A stretch of DNA of 64,000 bases from DASZHJ01 sp035517495 (GTDB taxonomy: Bacteria; Pseudomonadota; Alphaproteobacteria; ATCC43930; CGMCC-115725): NCBI GenBank assembly GCA_035517495.1, contig DATIYT010000047.1:62001-126000 (forward strand). The letters are read 5' to 3'. The notes below the pieces were generated by a model that worked only from the letters and a program-made list of their open reading frames with translations, had not been told where the DNA came from and did not search any database. Position numbers and translations under genes: made by a program. Positions 44,536 through 53,787 of this stretch are shown here, in pieces; the first letter of the stretch is position 1, and the number at the start of each line of letters is the position of its first letter.

Positions 44536-45975
44536 CTACGACATCAAGGGGAGACTGAGCGGCGCGATCTCGTCCGCCTTTCGTTTCCTGTAATCGCGTT
44601 CGGGAACCGATGCCTCCATGCGTCCTTGCGCCTGCGCAAGTCCCTCAAGCGCCGAGGCGTGGTCGAGCGTGAGCACGCGCCGATTCTGGACGACCTTGAC
44701 GCCATCGACGTAAACCTCCGTCACGGCGCGATCCGCGGCGGTGTAGACGAGCGATCGGAGCGGGTCGCGCGCGGGCATCATGAGGGGGTGCTTGAGATCG
44801 ATCAGAACGAAGTCGGCTTTCATACCGGGCGCCAGGCGGCCCAGATCGTCGCGTCCCAGAGCCGTAGCGCCGCCCACCGTCGCGGCACGCAATAGCTCGG
44901 CGGTCGAGGTGGCGCGAATGTCCTCCGCGGCAACACGCGCCAGTATCGCCGCAAGCTGCATCTCCTCGATGAGATTGTGCGGCGCCACGTCGGTTCCGAG
45001 CCCAAGATTGACGCCGGCACGGCGATAGCGTCCGAAATCCTCGAGGGTCTGCCCGTAGCGCGCGAACGGCGAAGGGCAGTGCGCAACGGACGTCGAGGTG
45101 CTCGCGAGCAATTGCAAATCCTCGCGGCCGGGCCAGTGAAGCCAGGAATGCTCGTCGATGAAGATGGCATGGCCGAGGATCGTTCCGGGGCCGAGAATTC
45201 CGATATCCTTGGCCCATTGGATCGGGGTCTTGCCCGACCGCTTCACGATCTCCTGGAATTCGTTGACGCTCTGGGCGCAATGCGTCGTGAATGGCAGATT
45301 GCGTTTTTGCGCCGCCTCCTGGCTCTCTTGCAACAAGTCGGCCGTACAGGTGTCGATCTGCGCGGGTCCGACGACGCCCGAAAGGCGGCCGCTGGGGTGA
45401 CGCACGGCCTCGTCGATCAGCTTGAGCGCTTCCTCGAAGCGCCGTTTTCCGGCAGCCTCATCCCATCGATACCCGAGCTCCCACTCGTTTTCGAGCTGCC
45501 AGCGCGCCGACGCGTATGCCGGAGAAAGAAAGACGCGCAGACCACTTCTCGCTGCGAGATCGAGCCATCCCGGATATGGAGCGGAGAGATCGGCCACCGT
45601 CGTGGTGCCGCTCAGCAACATTTCGCAATACGCTACTTCGGCCCCGAGCCGGCGCCCTTCCGGCTCCGGGGAGAAGGCGAGCGAGCGCTCATAGAGACCG
45701 GACATGTACATCCGCGGAACGCCGTGCTCCTCGCGAATGCCGCGGTAGAAAGGCTCGGTGCTCGGATGGGAATGAATATTCACCAACCCCGGCATCACGA
45801 GGAACCCACGCCCGTCGATCGTGTCGTCAGCTTCGACGCGCGGATTTTGGCCAACGGAAATTATCATGTTGCCGCTGAAGACGAGATCGGCGTTTTTGAG
45901 ATAAGCGTGGCTGCCGCTCGATTTGTCCCATGCGACCAGCCAGTCGGCGTTCTTGATCTGCGTGGTCCTCGGCAT
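44536..45975 (-). CDS. Amidohydrolase (ATZ/TRZ deaminase-chlorohydrolase type)
   Basis: A 479-residue metal-dependent hydrolase of the cytosine deaminase/ATZ-TRZ group. Metal ligands H68 and H70 (NIHSHPS), H232 (TTHCAQS), H269 (LGHAIFIDEHSW) and D329 (GLGTDVAPHN) are present. The His-x-x-Glu element that normally gives the catalytic Glu reads H232-C-A-Q235, so the Glu is replaced by Gln; E239 is the nearest alternative. The ATG at 45975 has GGGAGGG upstream. It likely hydrolyses C-N or C-Cl bonds of an aminated heterocycle or related compound. It follows the hydroxyacid dehydrogenase upstream-to-downstream order on the same strand (dehydrogenase 47123-46086, then this gene after 110 bp is read from its own start). 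Confidence 0.88.
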   Translation of the reverse strand: MPRTTQIKNADWLVAWDKSSGSHAYLKNADLVFSGNMIISVGQNPRVEADDTIDGRGFLVMPGLVNIHSHPSTEPFYRGIREEHGVPRMYMSGLYERSLAFSPEPEGRRLGAEVAYCEMLLSGTTTVADLSAPYPGWLDLAARSGLRVFLSPAYASARWQLENEWELGYRWDEAAGKRRFEEALKLIDEAVRHPSGRLSGVVGPAQIDTCTADLLQESQEAAQKRNLPFTTHCAQSVNEFQEIVKRSGKTPIQWAKDIGILGPGTILGHAIFIDEHSWLHWPGREDLQLLASTSTSVAHCPSPFARYGQTLEDFGRYRRAGVNLGLGTDVAPHNLIEEMQLAAILARVAAEDIRATSTAELLRAATVGGATALGRDDLGRLAPGMKADFVLIDLKHPLMMPARDPLRSLVYTAADRAVTEVYVDGVKVVQNRRVLTLDHASALEGLAQAQGRMEASVPERDYRKRKADEIAPLSLPLMS

Positions 45976-46085
45976 TTGGTCCCTCCCTTTCAATCGGGAA
46001 TCCGTTGGTATCGAAAGGTCACGCTCGCCTCGGTGCTCGTCTCCCGCGTCCGCCTTGGAAGACCGGTCGCGCTTATCGTTTCCTG

Positions 46086-47123
46086 TTATTCGAAAATCTC
46101 GGGATTGAGCAGGCCCGGCGCGCGTTCTCCGCGCATGGTCGCGAGCACGCCGCGGGCAACCGAAACGGCGCGCGAAGCGCGCACGTCCCAGGTCGCGCCG
46201 CCGTTATGCGGCGTCAGAATCACGTTGTCGAGCTTGCGAAGCTCCTCGGGAACAAAGGGGTCATAGACCACCGGCGGTTCGTTCCAGTAAACGTCCAGGC
46301 CCGCACCGGCGATACGCCGGTTCTGCAGCGCTTCGATCAGCGCGGGTTCATCGACGATGCGCCCGCGCGCCGTGTTGATGAAAAAGGCCGACGGTTTCAT
46401 TAGCCCGAATTCGCGCGCGCCGATCAGTTTGTGCGTATCCGGATTGTAGTCGCAAGCGACACAGACGAAATCGCTTCTCGCCAACACGCCATCGAGGCTC
46501 GTCCATTCGATGCCGAGCTGCTGCTCTTCCGCCGCAGTTAGCCTCGTTCGCTTGGTGTAGAGCACATGCATGTCGAAGGCACGGCAACGCGGCACCATGT
46601 AGCGCGCAACCTTGCCCATGCCGATAAGCCCCACGGTCTTGCCCGGACATCCGACGCCCATGAGCGCCAAGGTCTGTTCTTGCTTGAAATGGCCCGCGCG
46701 GGTGTAGCGGTCGGCTTCGACCAGACGATAGGCGAGGCTCACCAGCATGCCCAGGGACAGATCGGCGGTTGCAAGGCTGACGCCGCCGCGCGCCCCGGGA
46801 CCGAGGTCCTTCGCCGCGGCGTAATTGGGGTCGGCGGAGACCACCGGCAGCTTGCGGGCGGTCGCGGCAGCCAAGTCAACGTAGAGGCCGAGCCGCGACA
46901 CCGTACCGATCCCCTTGAGGCGCGGACTCGCCTGGATCGCCTCGCCCGTCACGATATTGTCGCTCGCAAGGAACAGCCAATCGTGACGTTGCGCGTTGGC
47001 GATCAGTTCGTCCTGCGTGATTTGCCGGTCGAGATAAGGGTAGACCGCGACGTCCGCCGCCTCGCGAAGAACGTCGATCACCGCTTCCGCAATCGGCTGC
47101 GCCACAAAGATTTTCGGTCTCAT
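46086..47123 (-). CDS. D-2-hydroxyacid dehydrogenase (NAD-dependent)
   Basis: A 345-residue dehydrogenase of the phosphoglycerate/glyoxylate reductase type. Cofactor motif GLIGMGKVARYMVPR in the middle, catalytic Arg in NTARGR, Glu in YWNEPP, His in TPHNGGATWD. The sequence PNYAAAKDLGPGARGG replaces the common NxxxVAE region but keeps position. AAAGGAAACC before the ATG at 47123. Divergent from the second dipeptide-importer operon across about 175 bp; it may reduce or oxidise a hydroxyacid product of the imported compound. Confidence 0.92.
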   Translation of the reverse strand: MRPKIFVAQPIAEAVIDVLREAADVAVYPYLDRQITQDELIANAQRHDWLFLASDNIVTGEAIQASPRLKGIGTVSRLGLYVDLAAATARKLPVVSADPNYAAAKDLGPGARGGVSLATADLSLGMLVSLAYRLVEADRYTRAGHFKQEQTLALMGVGCPGKTVGLIGMGKVARYMVPRCRAFDMHVLYTKRTRLTAAEEQQLGIEWTSLDGVLARSDFVCVACDYNPDTHKLIGAREFGLMKPSAFFINTARGRIVDEPALIEALQNRRIAGAGLDVYWNEPPVVYDPFVPEELRKLDNVILTPHNGGATWDVRASRAVSVARGVLATMRGERAPGLLNPEIFE

Positions 47124-47298
47124 GGTTTCCTTTCGCGCCTTTTCGAATGCACCCTTACAGGGAATTCGAGGAATTGCCACGCACATGCGTTGCCTTCCAA
47201 CTTCAGAGCGCACTCTTGTCCAAACCCCTGATAGCCCGCAAGATCGATGATTGAGGTGCACATCGCTTCTTAAATCCGCGCGCATCGGGGAGACCAAC

Positions 47299-48822
47299 AT
47301 GAAGGCGTTGTTTAGGATATTGGCTGGTCTTGGGGGCCCCATGCTGGGCGTGGCCACGGCGATAGCGGGACTAATCGGGGCCCCAATGGCCGCGGGAGCC
47401 GATTCGGTCCTTCGCATATCGGCGAACACGCCGGTGCGGAGCTTGGACCCGGCGAAATTCAGCCTGGGCGCGCTTGAATTCAATTATTCGGCGTTGGTCT
47501 ATGACCGCCTCACCGCCTTCGACAACAAGCTGAACGCCATTCCGGATTTGGCCGAAAGCTGGGAATCGTCACCCGATCTCAAGACCTGGACCTTTCACCT
47601 CCGCCACGGTGTCAAGTTTCACGGGGGACGCGAAGCCAATGCCGACGACGTGGTTGCGACTTATCAGCGCCTTGCCGATCCGGCCAACGGTTCGGTGATC
47701 CTCGGCAGCCTCAAGCTCATCACCAAGGTGGAGGCTCCCGATCCCTACACGGTCCGATTCACGCTCTCAACCCCCTACGCATCGTGGCCCGCGATCACCG
47801 CCTCATTCCAGGCCGCGATCCTACCGCGCGATCAGCTCGACACGATCACCACGAAGCAGATCGGAACCGGACCCTACAAGTTCGTCAGCTATGATCCCAA
47901 CAACGCGCTGGAGCTCGCGCGAAACCCCGATTATTTCGACCCTGCCGCGGCGCCGTTCGACCGCGTCATATTCAAGATCATTCCGGACTACAGCACGGCC
48001 GTGGCGGCGCTCGATCGGGGCGAGATCGACATCGTCTGGGCGCTTCCGCCGGAATACGTCGACAAGCTCAAAAACAGCTCCAGCGTGCACGTGAGCGAGA
48101 TACCGGCGGGCATCTGGGCAATGTTCGGGATGAACGAGTCGGTGCCTCCCTTCGACAATCCGAAGGTGCGAGCGGCAATATTCAAGCTGGTGGATCGGCA
48201 GGAAATCTGCGACATCGCACTCTTCGGCCATGGCACGCCGACGATCTCGCCGATCCCCCCATTCCATCCGTTTTATGATACGGCGATCGCCACGCCGAAG
48301 GGCGACCCGGAGGCGGCCAAGAAGCTGCTGGAGGAAGCGGGATATCCCAACGGGTTGACGGTGCAGATCTGGTTACCCGCGCAGCAGCCGGTGCTCGAAC
48401 GCATGGCGGTGGCACTGCGTGACGCCGCGAAAGCCGCGAATTTGACCGTGGAAATACATCCGGTTCCCGAGGATCAGTTCCGCCCCGCCACGCGCCCAAT
48501 GACGGTCAACAACTTCTTGATCCGCACGATCCCCGACACCATGGTCTACGACTGGTATCACAGCACCGGCTCGTGGAATACCGCGAACTGGCACTTCAAG
48601 AATGCGGAAGTGGACCAGCTCCTCGATACGGCACGGCAAACGGCCGATGTTGCCGAGCAGAAGAAGCTCTATACCCGCTTCCAGGAGATCGCCTTGAGCG
48701 AGGGACCCGGGCCGGTGATCTTTGTCCTCCACCATGCCGACGGCATAAGCAACCGAGTGAAGGGATATCAGGCGTCGCCCACTCGGACCATCAATCTCCG
48801 CGGCGTAACGGTCGCCAACTAG
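47299..48822 (+). CDS. Peptide/nickel-type ABC transporter substrate-binding protein (family 5)
   Basis: A 507-residue periplasmic protein. Signal peptide from MKALFRILAGLG to MAAGADS. Landmarks: TPVRSLDPAKFSLGALEFNYSALVYDRL, DLAESWESSPDLKTWTFHLRHGVKFHGG, GTGPYKFVSYDPNNALELARNPDYF, PFDNPKVRAAIFKLVDRQEICDI. GGGGAG at 47287-47292 supports the start. First gene of the second dipeptide-type importer in the window; unlike the first (12522-17909), the binding protein is encoded before the permeases. Confidence 0.93.
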   Translation: MKALFRILAGLGGPMLGVATAIAGLIGAPMAAGADSVLRISANTPVRSLDPAKFSLGALEFNYSALVYDRLTAFDNKLNAIPDLAESWESSPDLKTWTFHLRHGVKFHGGREANADDVVATYQRLADPANGSVILGSLKLITKVEAPDPYTVRFTLSTPYASWPAITASFQAAILPRDQLDTITTKQIGTGPYKFVSYDPNNALELARNPDYFDPAAAPFDRVIFKIIPDYSTAVAALDRGEIDIVWALPPEYVDKLKNSSSVHVSEIPAGIWAMFGMNESVPPFDNPKVRAAIFKLVDRQEICDIALFGHGTPTISPIPPFHPFYDTAIATPKGDPEAAKKLLEEAGYPNGLTVQIWLPAQQPVLERMAVALRDAAKAANLTVEIHPVPEDQFRPATRPMTVNNFLIRTIPDTMVYDWYHSTGSWNTANWHFKNAEVDQLLDTARQTADVAEQKKLYTRFQEIALSEGPGPVIFVLHHADGISNRVKGYQASPTRTINLRGVTVAN

Positions 48823-48868
48823 CGCAAGTGCTTCCGATGCGCGTTTCGGCCGCGCCAGAGAAGCAGGG

Positions 48869-49825
48869 ATGCTGATCTATGTCGCAAAGCGGCTCGGCTA
48901 CATTGCCGGCATTCTCGTGGCGATGTCGCTCCTGGTATTTCTCGTTACCCACGCGCTGCCGGAAAACACCGCCGAGGTAATTCTGGGAGAATATTCGACG
49001 CCGGAAACGCGTACGGCGCTGGAACACAAGCTCGGGCTCGATTTGCCGCTGCACGTGCAATACTTCCACTGGGCCGCGGGGCTCCTGCGCGGCGATTTCG
49101 GACAATCGGTCATCCTGGAGCAGCCGATCGCCCCCATCTTGTGGACCGCGCTCGGGCGATCCGCGCTCATCGCGGTGCCGACCCTGCTCCTTGTCTCCGT
49201 GGTCGGCATCGGCATCGGCGTTGTGTCGGCGGTCGAACATGAGCGCGCTGTGGACCGCGTCGCCACCATCTCCACATATGTCGCGGTTTCCGTGCCCGAG
49301 TTCTTCTGGGGCCTGGTCTTCATCCTAGTCTTCAGTTCCTATTTCAAATGGCTTCCGACATCCGGTGCAGCCTCGCCCGGCGACGGGCTTTGGGCGATGC
49401 TGTCGCACTTGGTATTGCCCGTCGCCACTCTCACCTTCGGCCTGCAGGCCCACGTTTCCCGCATGACGCGCTCCAGCACGCTGGAGGCGCTGAACAGCAA
49501 TTATGTCCGAGCCGCGCGGGCCCGTGGCGTGTCCGAGAGGATCGTGATTCTGCGCCATGCGCTGCGCAACGCGATGCTGCCCACCATCACTGTTCTCGCG
49601 CAGGACATTGGCTTTCTTGTCGGCGGCATCGTCGCCGTTGAGACGGTCTTCGCCTATCCCGGTGTCGGCCGACTGCTGGTTTATTCGATCTCGCGCCATG
49701 ACCTGCCTCTGATGGAGGCGGTGATCCTCGTGGTGACCGCGATCTATTGCATCACCAATCTCTCGGCCGACCTGCTCTACGGTTGGTTCAATCCGCGCAT
49801 CCGATATGGCCGGGCCATCGATTGA
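48869..49825 (+). CDS. Dipeptide/oligopeptide-type ABC transporter permease (DppB-like)
   Basis: A 318-residue permease. LIYVAKRLGYIAGILVAMSLLVFLVTHALPENTAEVILG, LGLDLPLHVQYFHWAAGLLRGDFGQS and the coupling loop ARARGVSERIVILRHALRNAMLPTI are DppB hallmarks. Overlaps the next permease gene by 20 bp. Confidence 0.93.
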   Translation: MLIYVAKRLGYIAGILVAMSLLVFLVTHALPENTAEVILGEYSTPETRTALEHKLGLDLPLHVQYFHWAAGLLRGDFGQSVILEQPIAPILWTALGRSALIAVPTLLLVSVVGIGIGVVSAVEHERAVDRVATISTYVAVSVPEFFWGLVFILVFSSYFKWLPTSGAASPGDGLWAMLSHLVLPVATLTFGLQAHVSRMTRSSTLEALNSNYVRAARARGVSERIVILRHALRNAMLPTITVLAQDIGFLVGGIVAVETVFAYPGVGRLLVYSISRHDLPLMEAVILVVTAIYCITNLSADLLYGWFNPRIRYGRAID

Positions 49826-50666
49826 AATCGACGATATCGTTTCCGTACGATGGCGAGGCTTACCTCCGCGGGTCGTCATCGCCGGAGCCGCGCTCCTGTT
49901 GATCGTCCTCGTGGCAACTTTCGCCCATTGGCTCGCGCCGTTTCCCGCCGATCAAATGCACATCAGGGATCGTCTGACCGGCCCGAGCCTTGCTTATTGG
50001 GCGGGGACCGACGAGTACGGACGCGACGTTTTCAGCCGCGTCCTGTTTGGCGCGCGGCTATCGCTGCTTCTGGGCTTCGCCGCGACCGCGATCGCGCTTC
50101 TGCTGGGCGTACCTCTGGGCCTTGCCGCGGGTTATCGCCGTGGGTGGGTCGATGAGCTGACGATGCGAGGTCTCGACATCGTCATGTCCTTTCCCTCGCT
50201 GCTGTTCGTCCTGTTGATCCTTGGCGTCTTGCCGGTCAGCCCCATCCTTACGGCGACCGCGATCGGCATCGTCTTCGTGCCGCACGTGGCGCGGCTCGCG
50301 CGCAGCGTGACGCTCGATCTCATGAGCGAGGATTTCATCGTTGCCGCGCGGGCACGGGGCGAACGTGCCACCTACATCTTATTTCGCGAATTGCTGCCCA
50401 ATCTGTGGCCGTTCATCGTGGTCGAGGGTAGCCTCCGTTTCGCCTTCGCAATCCTCCTGGGCGCGGTGCTCAGCTTCCTTGGCTTCGGCGTTCAACCGCC
50501 GGGGGCCGATTGGGGGCTCATGCTCGGCTCCGCTCGCGATTTCGTCGATGAAGCGCCCTGGATGGCGATCGCGCCGGGAATCGCGATGAGTCTCACCGTC
50601 ATCGCGGTCAGTCTACTGGGCGACGGCTTGCGCCAATATCTGAACCCCGCGGCGGGCCGGAGCTGA
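49806..50666 (+). CDS. Dipeptide/oligopeptide-type ABC transporter permease (DppC-like)
   Basis: A 286-residue permease. YWAGTDEYGRDVFSRVLFGARLSLLLGFA, coupling loop ARARGERATYILFRELLPNLWPFI, and the full C-terminal tail LLGDGLRQYLNPAAG, which the DppC-like protein at 13460-14239 lacks. Starts within the end of the DppB-like gene; three bases separate its stop from the ATPase start. Confidence 0.93.
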   Translation: MAGPSIEIDDIVSVRWRGLPPRVVIAGAALLLIVLVATFAHWLAPFPADQMHIRDRLTGPSLAYWAGTDEYGRDVFSRVLFGARLSLLLGFAATAIALLLGVPLGLAAGYRRGWVDELTMRGLDIVMSFPSLLFVLLILGVLPVSPILTATAIGIVFVPHVARLARSVTLDLMSEDFIVAARARGERATYILFRELLPNLWPFIVVEGSLRFAFAILLGAVLSFLGFGVQPPGADWGLMLGSARDFVDEAPWMAIAPGIAMSLTVIAVSLLGDGLRQYLNPAAGRS

Positions 50667-50669
50667 TCC

Positions 50670-52709
50670 GTGGTGGCACTTTTGGAGCTTCGCCATCTCG
50701 CGGTCACCTATGCCGGCGCCGTCGCGCCGCTTCCGGTGGTCCGCGATGTCTCGTTCACGCTGGCACACGGACGAGCCTTGGGCTTGGTGGGGGAATCCGG
50801 TTCGGGCAAGAGCACGATCGCCGGCGCCATTCTTGATCTGCTTGGCGCCGGGGGCGACATCGCCGGCGAAATCATCTTTGAAGGGCGCGATCTCCGAAAG
50901 CTCGCCGTGCGTCAGCGACGGCGATTGCTGGGTCGGCATATCGGTACGGTATTTCAGGATCCGTTCACCGCCCTCAACCCCGCTCTGACGATCGGGCGCC
51001 ACATCGCCGAGCCCTTGATGCAGCATCTGGCCCTCTCCCGGCGTGCGGCCTTCGCGCGTGCCTGCGAACTCCTTGCCGATATGCACATCGCAAGACCCCG
51101 AGAGATCGCTGCCGCCTATCCGCATCAGTTGAGCGGCGGCATGCGGCAGCGAGCCCTCATCGCGGCGGCGATCGCGTGCGAGCCCTCGCTTCTCATTCTC
51201 GACGAGCCGACCACGGCGCTCGACGTCACTGTCGAGGCGCGGATATTGGAGTTGCTGGCGGAATTGCGGCGACGCAAGTCGGTCAGTCTTCTGTTCATCA
51301 GCCACAACCTCGGCGTGGTGCGCTCGCTCTGCGAGGACATCGCCGTTCTTTATGCGGGTGAACTCATCGAGACCGCACCCGCGCGGGATTTGTTTCAGCA
51401 GCCGCGCCACCCCTACACCAAGGGACTTCTGTCGTCGCTGCCGCCCCTTCGAGCAGGCACGCGCCGCACACGGTTGCCGTCCATCGCGGGACAGCCGCCA
51501 AGCCCGGCTCGGCTCCGGGTCGGATGCAGCTTTGCGCCGCGCTGCCCCTTCGCCGAGCCAAAATGCGCCGAGGAGACGCAGGTTTTGCGGCCCCTGAATC
51601 GAGATCGACAGGTGCGCTGCTGGAAAGCGGACCGCGTGGCGGATTGGCCGACCGTGACTTCCGTCGCGCCGGTGGTTCCTGCCGTTCAGCAAACCGGGAA
51701 AACGCTGCTGCGCCTCGTGGATATAGGCAAAACTTTTCGGACCGGTGGTCGCCTCGCCGCCTTGCGACTCTCCGGACATCCGCCATTCATTCGCTATGAC
51801 CCTGCGCGCCTCGTGGCCGTCGACCACGTGAACTTGTCGATCGAGACTGGCGAGGTGCTTGGCCTGGTGGGTGAAACCGGTTGCGGTAAATCCACCTTGG
51901 GACGTTTGGCGTTGCGCTTACTCAATCAAAGCTCTGGCAGCATCGAATTCGACGGCGTCGACGTCGCGAGCTTCTCAGGCGCGCCGCTGCGACGCTTCCG
52001 CGGGGAGGCGCAGATCGTCTTCCAGAACGCCGGCTCGTCGCTCAATCCGCGGCTTTCCGTCGAGGCGGCGCTGGAGCGTCCGGTAGCGCTATTCGACAAG
52101 CTCGCGCCGAGGGAACGGCGGCGGCGGGTGCTCGACTTGCTGGATATGGTGCGTCTTCCATCGACTTATCGGGAGCGTTACCCCCATCAATTGAGCGGCG
52201 GCGAGAAGCAGCGGGTCGCGATCGCCCGCGCGCTCGCGAGCCGCCCGCGATTCATCGTTTGCGATGAACCGGTATCGGCGCTCGACGTGTCGGTGCAAGC
52301 GGCGATCGTCAATCTCTTGGCTGATCTGCGCGATGCGTTTGGGCTTGCCTACCTCTTTATCTCCCACGACCTCGCCGTAGTGGCGCAACTCTCCGATCGC
52401 ATCGCCGTCATGTACCGCGGCACTCTCTGCGAGACCGGAAGCGCCGCCGACGTGCTCGCGCCGCCTCACCACCCCTACACGCGCATGCTCCTCAATTCGG
52501 TACCCAGGATCACCGACGAATCGCAGACAATTGCGACCGAAGCGACGGCCATCGCGCCCGTCGACGATCACTCCGCCAGCGGATGCGTCTTCCATGCGCG
52601 CTGCCCACGCAAGATCGGCGCGATCTGCGAATCCGTGCGTCCGCCATTACGCCCCCTCTCGCCGACCCATAACGTCGCCTGCCATCTGGACATAAGTCAG
52701 ATGGGATGA
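50670..52709 (+). CDS. Fused double ATP-binding protein of a dipeptide-type ABC transporter (DppD-DppF)
   Basis: A 679-residue protein with two complete ATPase units. The first (about 1-320) has GESGSGKST, LSGGMRQRAL, LLILDEPTTALD and the cysteine-bearing tail GCSFAPRCPFAEPKC. The second (about 350-679) has GETGCGKST, LSGGEKQRVA, FIVCDEPVSALD and the tail GCVFHARCPRKIGAIC. In the other dipeptide system of this window these are two genes (14244-16246). Starts at GTG 50670, three bases after the permease stop; GTG at 50673 is equally possible. Confidence 0.93.
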   Translation: MVALLELRHLAVTYAGAVAPLPVVRDVSFTLAHGRALGLVGESGSGKSTIAGAILDLLGAGGDIAGEIIFEGRDLRKLAVRQRRRLLGRHIGTVFQDPFTALNPALTIGRHIAEPLMQHLALSRRAAFARACELLADMHIARPREIAAAYPHQLSGGMRQRALIAAAIACEPSLLILDEPTTALDVTVEARILELLAELRRRKSVSLLFISHNLGVVRSLCEDIAVLYAGELIETAPARDLFQQPRHPYTKGLLSSLPPLRAGTRRTRLPSIAGQPPSPARLRVGCSFAPRCPFAEPKCAEETQVLRPLNRDRQVRCWKADRVADWPTVTSVAPVVPAVQQTGKTLLRLVDIGKTFRTGGRLAALRLSGHPPFIRYDPARLVAVDHVNLSIETGEVLGLVGETGCGKSTLGRLALRLLNQSSGSIEFDGVDVASFSGAPLRRFRGEAQIVFQNAGSSLNPRLSVEAALERPVALFDKLAPRERRRRVLDLLDMVRLPSTYRERYPHQLSGGEKQRVAIARALASRPRFIVCDEPVSALDVSVQAAIVNLLADLRDAFGLAYLFISHDLAVVAQLSDRIAVMYRGTLCETGSAADVLAPPHHPYTRMLLNSVPRITDESQTIATEATAIAPVDDHSASGCVFHARCPRKIGAICESVRPPLRPLSPTHNVACHLDISQMG

Positions 52710-52766
52710 CTCAGCTCGCGCGAAAGACAAAAGCTTCAGGCCGCACCCGGGCGCCGGAGCGAAACT

Positions 52767-53777
52767 TCAGGCAACCCTGAGAAGCCTGCCGAGCGTATCG
52801 CCGAGGATGGCCTTTTGCTGATTCATCGGAAGCCCAAGCTCGCAAACCGCATCCACCGGCGCGTCATTGCGCATGGAAAACGGGTAGTCGGTGCCCAGCA
52901 CCACGTGGTCGGCGCCTATGCGATCGACCAAAAACCGCAGCGAAAGGTCGTCGTGCGTGAGACTGTCGCAATAGACATTCGTGAGATAAGCGCTCGGCGG
53001 CCTGGGCAAGCCTTTGAACGCCGCGGGATGCGCGCGGTAGGCATGATCGAGGCGCCCGATCTGATAGGGGAGAAAACCACCGCCGTGCGCCAAAACGATC
53101 TTCAGATTCGGAAATCGCTCAAAGGCGCCACTGGCGATGAGGCGTGACGCGGCGGTTACCGTCTCCAGCGGAAACCCGACCGCGTTCCATAGATGGTAGT
53201 CCTTGATGCGGCTGATATCGCCGGCATTCTGCGGGTGAAGAAAGAGCGGGACATCGAGCCGATCGGCCATCGCGAGGACCGGAGCGATGCTCGGATGATC
53301 GAGATCCCGGCCGTTTATGTGCGTGCATATGGAAGCGCCCTTGAGCCCGCGTTCCACGACCGCGCGTTCCAGCTCGCGTGCCGCGCGCTCTCCATCTTGA
53401 ACGGGGAGCGCGGCGAGCGGGAGGAACCGGTCGGGATAGGCGCGGGCCAGCTCAGCAAACCCGTCATTGACCGTACGCGCCAGACGCTCGCCGAACTCCG
53501 GCGAGGTCCAGTTGAGAAATAGCTCGGGAGGCAGGCTGAGGGCCGCGGCATCGAGCTTGCGTTGATCCATCGCCTCGAGGATCAACCGCTCATCATATTG
53601 GCTGGACTTCAGCCGAATATTCGGCTCCACGACCACGCCGGGCGGTGCATGAAACTCCAGGCGCTCTTCGCCCGAAGAGCTCACGATCTCGACCGCCTCG
53701 TCGAACTCTCGACGACGCAACGCGTCGGCGAGCCGGCGAGGCACAGCGTGAAAGTGGATGTCGATGGCAATCGTCAT
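52767..53777 (-). CDS. Amidohydrolase of the ACMSD/gamma-resorcylate decarboxylase type
   Basis: A 336-residue amidohydrolase-2 family protein. Metal site: H8-x-H10 (IDIHFHAVP), His in PLFLHPQNAG, His in IVLAHGGGFLPY, Asp in VLGTDYPFSM. In this family the reaction is usually non-oxidative decarboxylation or hydrolysis of an aromatic or ring-opened acid. The ATG at 53777 is preferred (GAGG 8 bases upstream) over an in-frame TTG one codon earlier. It starts 10 bp after the stop of the Pot-type binding-protein gene, so both are likely co-transcribed. Confidence 0.92.
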   Translation of the reverse strand: MTIAIDIHFHAVPRRLADALRRREFDEAVEIVSSSGEERLEFHAPPGVVVEPNIRLKSSQYDERLILEAMDQRKLDAAALSLPPELFLNWTSPEFGERLARTVNDGFAELARAYPDRFLPLAALPVQDGERAARELERAVVERGLKGASICTHINGRDLDHPSIAPVLAMADRLDVPLFLHPQNAGDISRIKDYHLWNAVGFPLETVTAASRLIASGAFERFPNLKIVLAHGGGFLPYQIGRLDHAYRAHPAAFKGLPRPPSAYLTNVYCDSLTHDDLSLRFLVDRIGADHVVLGTDYPFSMRNDAPVDAVCELGLPMNQQKAILGDTLGRLLRVA

Positions 53778-53787
53778 CAAATGATCC

